Below, piece after piece: positions 8,400 through 11,799 of a DNA stretch of 11,799 bases. The stretch is from CAZAKZ01 sp964485695. Lineage in GTDB: Bacteria; Planctomycetota; JAFGQW01. The stretch spans positions 1 through 11,799 of the forward strand of contig CAZAKZ010000156.1 of the NCBI GenBank assembly GCA_964485695.1. Reading direction: 5' to 3'. Under the pieces are notes generated by a model, which had not been told where the DNA came from, did no database searches, and saw nothing but the letters and a program-made list of their open reading frames with translations. Every line of letters starts with the position of its first letter. Positions within the stretch are counted from its first letter, which is position 1. The translations under genes were made by a program, and so were the position numbers.

Positions 8400-8493
8400 A
8401 CGGCCTCGTTTTGGCCAGAATCGGGCCACTCAGGGTTCGTGGGATGCTCCACGCAGGAAAAATGGCCCATTTCTGGCCATTCAAAGCGTGTGG
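8398..8493. repeat. 96-nt palindromic element, copy 2 (diverged)
   Basis: Second copy of the element at 4117-4214, in the opposite orientation. It has the same size, the identical 18-nt core GTTCGTGGGATGCTCCAC (8435-8452), preceded by CTCAGG, and similar ends (CCAC at 8398-8401, and CAAAGCGTG at 8482-8490 where copy 1 has CAGAGCGTG). The main stem is TGGCCAGAATCGGGCCA (8412-8428) against TGGCCCATTTCTGGCCA (8463-8479), 15 of 17 pairs. That stem differs in sequence from the arms of copy 1 yet remains self-complementary. It lies in the gap between the beta-helix gene and the fucosidase gene. No U tract follows the stem, so a standard intrinsic terminator is unlikely. Confidence 0.85.
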
Positions 8494-8509
8494 TGTGAGA
8501 AGGGTCGAG

Positions 8510-8527
8510 TGTCCAGGAAACTGGACA
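8510..8527 (+). promoter_or_regulatory. GAAA-tetraloop hairpin in the fucosidase leader
   Basis: TGTCCAG, loop GAAA, CTGGACA forms a perfect 7-bp stem capped by a GNRA-class tetraloop. It ends 21 nt before the AGGAGG ribosome site (8549-8554) of the fucosidase gene. It may stabilise the leader or affect translation. The structure is seen; any role is inference. Confidence 0.4.
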
Positions 8528-8562
8528 AAACCGGCTTCTCAGGTGAACAGGAGGACGTGAAC

Positions 8563-10212
8563 ATGACTGGAAGAAGAATCGGGATCGCAGCCGCTGCGCT
8601 CATCCTGGCTTTGACCTCGCATCTCGCTGCGCAGCCGTCGGGCGGCCTCGGGTGGTGGCGCAAGGCGCGGTTCGGCCTCTTCATCCACTGGGGGCCGGTG
8701 AGCCTCCAGGGTACCGAGATCGGCTGGTCCCGGGGCGGGGAGCGCCGCGGCCGGCGCGGCCGCGGGAAAATCCCCGTGGAGGTCTACGACAACCTCTACA
8801 AGCGGTTCAACCCGGTGAAGTTCGACGCTGAGGCGTGGGTGGCCCTGGCCAGGGCCGCCGGCATGGACTACCTGGTGTTCACCACCAAGCACCACGACGG
8901 CTTCTGCATGTTCGACAGCAAGCTCACGGACTACAAGATCACCCACACGCCGTACGGCCGCGACGTGACCGCCGACCTGGCCCGGGCCTGCCACGCCGCC
9001 GGCCTCCGCCTCGGTTTTTATCACTCCCAGCCCGACTGGCACCACCCGGACTACCGGACCGAGAACCACCCCCGCTACCTGGACTATCTCCACGGCCAGG
9101 TTCGCGAGCTCTGCACCCGGTACGGCCGGGTGGACGTGATGTGGTTCGACGGCCTGGGCGGCAAGCCCGAGGACTGGGGCGCGGAACGACTCGTCGGCAT
9201 GATCCGGAAGCTCCAGCCCGGCGTCCTCATCAACAACCGCCTGGGAATCCCGTGCGACTTCGACACCCCGGAGCAGCGCGTCGGCACCTTCCAGAACGAC
9301 CGCGCCTGGGAGAGCTGCATCACCTTGTGCAGGCAGTGGGCCTGGAAGCCTGGAGACCGGATGAAGTCCCTCGAGACGTGCATCCGGACGCTGGTGACGT
9401 GCGCGGGCGGAGACGGCAACCTGCTGCTGAACGTGGGCCCCATGCCCACGGGCGAGATCGAGGCGCGACAGGCCGCGCGGCTCCGGGAGATCGGAGCGTG
9501 GCTGAAGAAATACGGCGAGAGCGTCCTTGGCACCCGGGGCGGACCCTTCAAGCCGTGGCCGGGCGGGGTGAGTACGCACCGGGGCGAGACGATCTACCTG
9601 CACCTCCTGGACCGGGCTGGGTGGCCGGTGCGCCTGCCGCCCATCCCGAAGAGGGTCGTGTCCTGCCGGGTACTCACGGGCGGGGAGGTCGAGGTCATCC
9701 GGACCGACGAGGATCTCCGGGTGTTCGTGTCCGGGACCGACCCCAAGACCCCGGACGTGGTGGTGGCCCTGGATCTGGAGGGCCCGGCCGGTGACATCGC
9801 TCCCCTCGTGACCTACCGGTCGGGCTCGGTGGCGCTGAACGCCAAGGTCCGGGCCTCGAATACTTACCGCAACCTGCGACGGTATGGCCCCGACAAGGCC
9901 GTGGACGACGACTGCCTCACGCGCTGGGCCACGGGCGCCGGCACCAAAACAGCGTGGTTGGAGGTGGATCTGGGCCGTAAGGTACGCCTGGACCGCGCCG
10001 TGATCCGCGAGGCGTACGACCGGGTCGGGGCCTTCACCCTGGAATACCGGGTAGGTGATGCATGGCGGCCCTTTCACCAGGGCAAACGTATCGGCAAGCG
10101 CCTCGAAATCCGGTTCGAGCCGGTGATGGCCAGGGTGGTACGGCTGAACATCCGGGAAGCAACCGGGGGCCCCACGCTGTGGGAGTTCCAGCTGTTCGAG
10201 GCGGGAAAGTGA
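8563..10212 (+). CDS. Secreted GH29 alpha-L-fucosidase with F5/8 type C domain
   Basis: Predicted exported enzyme (549 aa) that removes alpha-L-fucose from glycans by a retaining mechanism. ATG 8563 has an ideal AGGAGG (8549-8554) 8 nt upstream. The signal peptide is about residues 1-24 (ending SHLAAQ). The GH29 barrel covers about 27-330: FGLFIHWGP (37-45), KHHDGF (109-114), YGRVDVMWFDG (187-197) with nucleophile Asp196, the NNRLG strand, and GDGNLLLNVGPMPTGEI. Acid/base candidates are Glu237 (TPEQ) and Glu250 (WESC). Residues about 427-547 form an F5/8 type C (CBM32-like) beta-sandwich (VDDDCLTRWATG, AWLEVDLG). An unusual arginine-rich loop occupies residues 57-69. The mnmA gene starts 4 nt after the stop. 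The GH29 assignment is firm; the natural glycan is unknown. Confidence 0.93.
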   Translation: MTGRRIGIAAAALILALTSHLAAQPSGGLGWWRKARFGLFIHWGPVSLQGTEIGWSRGGERRGRRGRGKIPVEVYDNLYKRFNPVKFDAEAWVALARAAGMDYLVFTTKHHDGFCMFDSKLTDYKITHTPYGRDVTADLARACHAAGLRLGFYHSQPDWHHPDYRTENHPRYLDYLHGQVRELCTRYGRVDVMWFDGLGGKPEDWGAERLVGMIRKLQPGVLINNRLGIPCDFDTPEQRVGTFQNDRAWESCITLCRQWAWKPGDRMKSLETCIRTLVTCAGGDGNLLLNVGPMPTGEIEARQAARLREIGAWLKKYGESVLGTRGGPFKPWPGGVSTHRGETIYLHLLDRAGWPVRLPPIPKRVVSCRVLTGGEVEVIRTDEDLRVFVSGTDPKTPDVVVALDLEGPAGDIAPLVTYRSGSVALNAKVRASNTYRNLRRYGPDKAVDDDCLTRWATGAGTKTAWLEVDLGRKVRLDRAVIREAYDRVGAFTLEYRVGDAWRPFHQGKRIGKRLEIRFEPVMARVVRLNIREATGGPTLWEFQLFEAGK

Positions 10213-10216
10213 AGGC

Positions 10217-11278
10217 ATGAACATCGCCGTGTTGCTCTCCGGAGGGGTGGATAGCTCGGTGGCCCTGCGGCTGCTTCAGGACCAGGGCCATACCGACATC
10301 ACCGCCTTCTACCTGAAGGTCTGGCTCGAGGACGAGGTCTTCGGTCCCGGTGCATGCCCCTGGGAGGAGGACCTGACGTATGCCCGGAAGGTGTGCGCCC
10401 AGGCCGGCGTGCCGCTCGAGGTGATTTCTCTCCAGGCCGAGTACTATAAGCGGGTGGTGGAGTACGCTCTGGAAGAGCTCAGGCAGGGGCGGACACCGAG
10501 CCCGGACATCTTCTGCAACCGCCGCATCAAGTTCGGCGCTTTCCTGGACCGCATCGACGCCACTTTCGACAAGGTGGCCACGGGGCACTATGCCCGCGTC
10601 ACAGAACAAGACGGGCTCTTCTGGCTGTCCCGCGGCGTGGACCCGGTCAAGGACCAGACCTACTTTCTCTCCCGCATGCACCAGGCACAGCTCGCCCGTT
10701 CCCTCTTCCCGGTGGGGGGCCTGACCAAGGCCGAGGTGCGGGCCCTCGCCGAACGCCATGGCCTGCCCACTGCACAGCGCAAGGACAGCCAGGGCATCTG
10801 CTTCCTGGGCAAGATCAAGTTCAACGACTTCATCCGCTTTCACCTCGGCGAGCGCGCGGGCGAGATCCGGGAGAAGGAATCGGGCCGCACCCTGGGGGAG
10901 CACCGGGGCTACTGGTACCACACCCTGGGCCAGCGCAGGGGGCTCGGCCTGTCCGGCGGCCCGTGGTTCGTGGTGGGCAAGGACGTCGAGGCCAACGTGG
11001 TCTTCGTTTCGCATCAGGATAGCGCTTCTGGCCACGGCCGCCGCGTGATTCCCGTGGAGGCGGCGCACTGGATCGCGCGGCCTCCGGCCGACGAGCGCCT
11101 CCTCGTCAAGGTACGCCACTCCCCCGAGATCCAGGGCTGCAGCCTCGTCCAGGAGGCAGGAGGGAAGGGGACCGTGACCCTGGATGAGGCCGATCCCGGC
11201 GCCGCTCCGGGCCAGTTCATCGTGTTCTACGAGGGGGAGGTGTGCCTGGGCAGCGCCAGGATCGGCGAGGATTCGTGA
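10217..11278 (+). CDS. mnmA: tRNA-specific 2-thiouridylase MnmA
   Basis: Predicted cytoplasmic enzyme (353 aa) that adenylates and thiolates U34 of Lys, Glu and Gln tRNAs, giving the s2U of mnm5s2U. The PP-loop ATP motif SGGVDSSV is at residues 8-15. The two catalytic cysteines are Cys100 (PDIFCNRRIKFG) and Cys195 (KDSQGICFLG), so the protein should be active. KVATGHYARV and the C-terminal YWYHTLGQRRGLGL beta-barrel region match the family, and length is near normal (E. coli about 368). The segment around residues 27-55 (AFYLKVWLEDE, then CPWEEDL) recalls plant-type MnmA homologues. The start follows the fucosidase stop by 4 nt, with AAGG just before the ATG, suggesting cotranscription. A sulfur donor such as iscS or tus genes is not present nearby. 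Confidence 0.96.
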   Translation: MNIAVLLSGGVDSSVALRLLQDQGHTDITAFYLKVWLEDEVFGPGACPWEEDLTYARKVCAQAGVPLEVISLQAEYYKRVVEYALEELRQGRTPSPDIFCNRRIKFGAFLDRIDATFDKVATGHYARVTEQDGLFWLSRGVDPVKDQTYFLSRMHQAQLARSLFPVGGLTKAEVRALAERHGLPTAQRKDSQGICFLGKIKFNDFIRFHLGERAGEIREKESGRTLGEHRGYWYHTLGQRRGLGLSGGPWFVVGKDVEANVVFVSHQDSASGHGRRVIPVEAAHWIARPPADERLLVKVRHSPEIQGCSLVQEAGGKGTVTLDEADPGAAPGQFIVFYEGEVCLGSARIGEDS

Positions 11279-11301
11279 TTTGGCGCCTGATTCGTGGAGT
11301 G

Positions 11302-11331
11302 TTGAAGCCTGCCCACGCATTCGGGTAAGAT
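11302..11331 (+). promoter_or_regulatory. Possible promoter of the Kelch-repeat gene
   Basis: TTGAAG (11302-11307), an 18-nt spacer, and TAAGAT (11326-11331). Each hexamer matches the sigma-70 consensus at four of six positions. It lies about 70 nt before the ATG at 11400. It fits an independent promoter for the gene after mnmA, but two imperfect hexamers are weak evidence. Confidence 0.3.
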
Positions 11332-11399
11332 GACCGGGACGGACGTTCTCCGTATTCGTGGTCGATCTTCAACGGACCTTCGTCTTGCGAGGAGGATCC

Positions 11400-11799
11400 A
11401 TGGGAAAGTCACGTGCGTTTGGACTTGCGGTTCTCCTGGTGCTGGCCGTCATGATATCGGCTGTCCAGGCTGCCGGGCAGAACTGGACTCGGCGTATGCC
11501 CGTGATAAGCCCGCCGGTACGTTCGAACCATGCCATGGTATACGATGCGGCGCGTCAGCGTGTTATTCTCTTCGGAGGGAGTCCCTTATTGTGGAATGAC
11601 ACCTGGGAGTGGGACGGAAACAACTGGACAAAGCCAAATCCCAAGACGAACCCGCTGTCACGTTTTAACCATTCGATTGCTTACGACGCGGGGCGGCAGC
11701 GTGTCGTTCTCTTCGGAGGGGCTGGACTCCTGGGGGTGATGAACGACACCTGGGAGTGGGACGGGAATAACTGGATACAGCGTAATCCCAAGACGAGCC
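11400..11799 (+). CDS. Exported Kelch-repeat protein, 5' part (open at window edge)
   Basis: ATG 11400 follows AGGAGG (11390-11395) by 4 nt and opens a reading frame with no stop before the window ends, giving 133 residues here. Residues 1-25 are a signal peptide (MGKSRAFGLAVLLVLAVMIS then AVQA). From residue 43 on there are two Kelch-type units, 47 and at least 45 residues, each with the pattern NHxxxYDAxRQRVxLFGG, a variable loop, then NDTWEWDGNNW and NPKT. Kelch units build beta-propellers, so the full protein is probably several such units long. This family is common in Planctomycetota and some other large-genome bacteria, where its function is not known. The reading frame is AT-richer than the others: 63 of the 120 bases at 11521-11640 are G or C, against 43 of 60 at 9121-9180 in the fucosidase gene. 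Confidence 0.85.
   Translation, partial: MGKSRAFGLAVLLVLAVMISAVQAAGQNWTRRMPVISPPVRSNHAMVYDAARQRVILFGGSPLLWNDTWEWDGNNWTKPNPKTNPLSRFNHSIAYDAGRQRVVLFGGAGLLGVMNDTWEWDGNNWIQRNPKTS
11526..11799 (+). repeat. DNA-level tandem repeat coding Kelch units
   Basis: Unit 1 runs 11526-11666 and unit 2 begins at 11667 and is cut by the window edge. AACCAT occurs at both starts (141 nt apart), and the GACACCTGGGAGTGGGACGG segment recurs 147 nt apart (11598 and 11745), the difference being two extra codons in the second loop. The two copies are close in DNA as well as protein, which suggests recent duplication or gene conversion. Confidence 0.85.

Noticed and set aside
8539..10224. A 561-codon open frame on the minus strand
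   Set aside because: It is the antisense shadow of the GH29 fucosidase, whose motifs are unambiguous.
11290..11310. TTCGTGG and nearby bases resembling the palindrome core
   Set aside because: The match to the 18-nt core breaks after seven bases, and only a 5-bp stem (CGTGG/CCACG) is possible, so it is not counted as a third copy.
10034..11320. A 428-codon open frame on the minus strand
   Set aside because: It is the antisense shadow of mnmA and the end of the fucosidase gene, with no motif.
1..11799. CRISPR array, tRNA, rRNA or transposase
   Set aside because: No evenly spaced direct repeats with unique spacers, no tRNA or rRNA sequence and no transposase motif was recognised by eye. The only direct repeats are the Kelch units.

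Overview
This is a GC-rich bacterial segment with seven complete protein-coding genes and an eighth that runs off the right edge. The mix points to an environmental, probably Planctomycetota-like bacterium: a large secreted beta-helix/PKD protein, a secreted GH29 fucosidase, a HEAT-repeat protein, an exported TPR-like/thioredoxin-fold protein, a Kelch-type protein with the NDTWEWDGNNW motif, and an MnmA that looks like the plant form. The taxonomic call is inference; no rRNA or other strong marker is present.

Layout. At 85-1338 (+) is imidazolonepropionase (hutI), convergent with an adenosine-kinase-like PfkB sugar kinase at 1356-2300 (-). Divergent from the kinase is an exported thioredoxin-fold protein (2463-4115, +) whose CxxC active site reads SxxS. 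It converges on a HEAT-repeat gene (4215-5039, -), and the whole gap between the two stop codons is filled by a 98-nt perfect palindrome. Divergent from the HEAT gene is a 1052-residue secreted protein (5209-8367, +) made of a beta-helix, a PKD domain and a carbohydrate-binding-like jelly roll that seems to be split by an inserted beta-propeller. A second, diverged copy of the palindromic element follows (8398-8493). Next come the GH29 alpha-L-fucosidase (8563-10212) and, 4 nt later, tRNA 2-thiouridylase mnmA (10217-11278). The window ends inside a Kelch-repeat gene (11400 to the edge) with clearly lower GC.

How the genes fit together. The beta-helix protein and the fucosidase are both exported and adjacent, so they may act on the same fucosylated polysaccharide. 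HutI (histidine breakdown), the nucleoside kinase and MnmA (tRNA wobble modification) are cytoplasmic housekeeping genes with no visible link to that locus. No CRISPR array, tRNA, rRNA, transposase or defence system was recognised.

The most unusual feature is the pair of 96-98-nt palindromic intergenic elements (4117-4214 and 8398-8493). They share an 18-nt apical core, GTTCGTGGGATGCTCCAC, and similar ends, but have different stems that remain self-complementary. This pattern suggests a dispersed structured repeat or RNA family.
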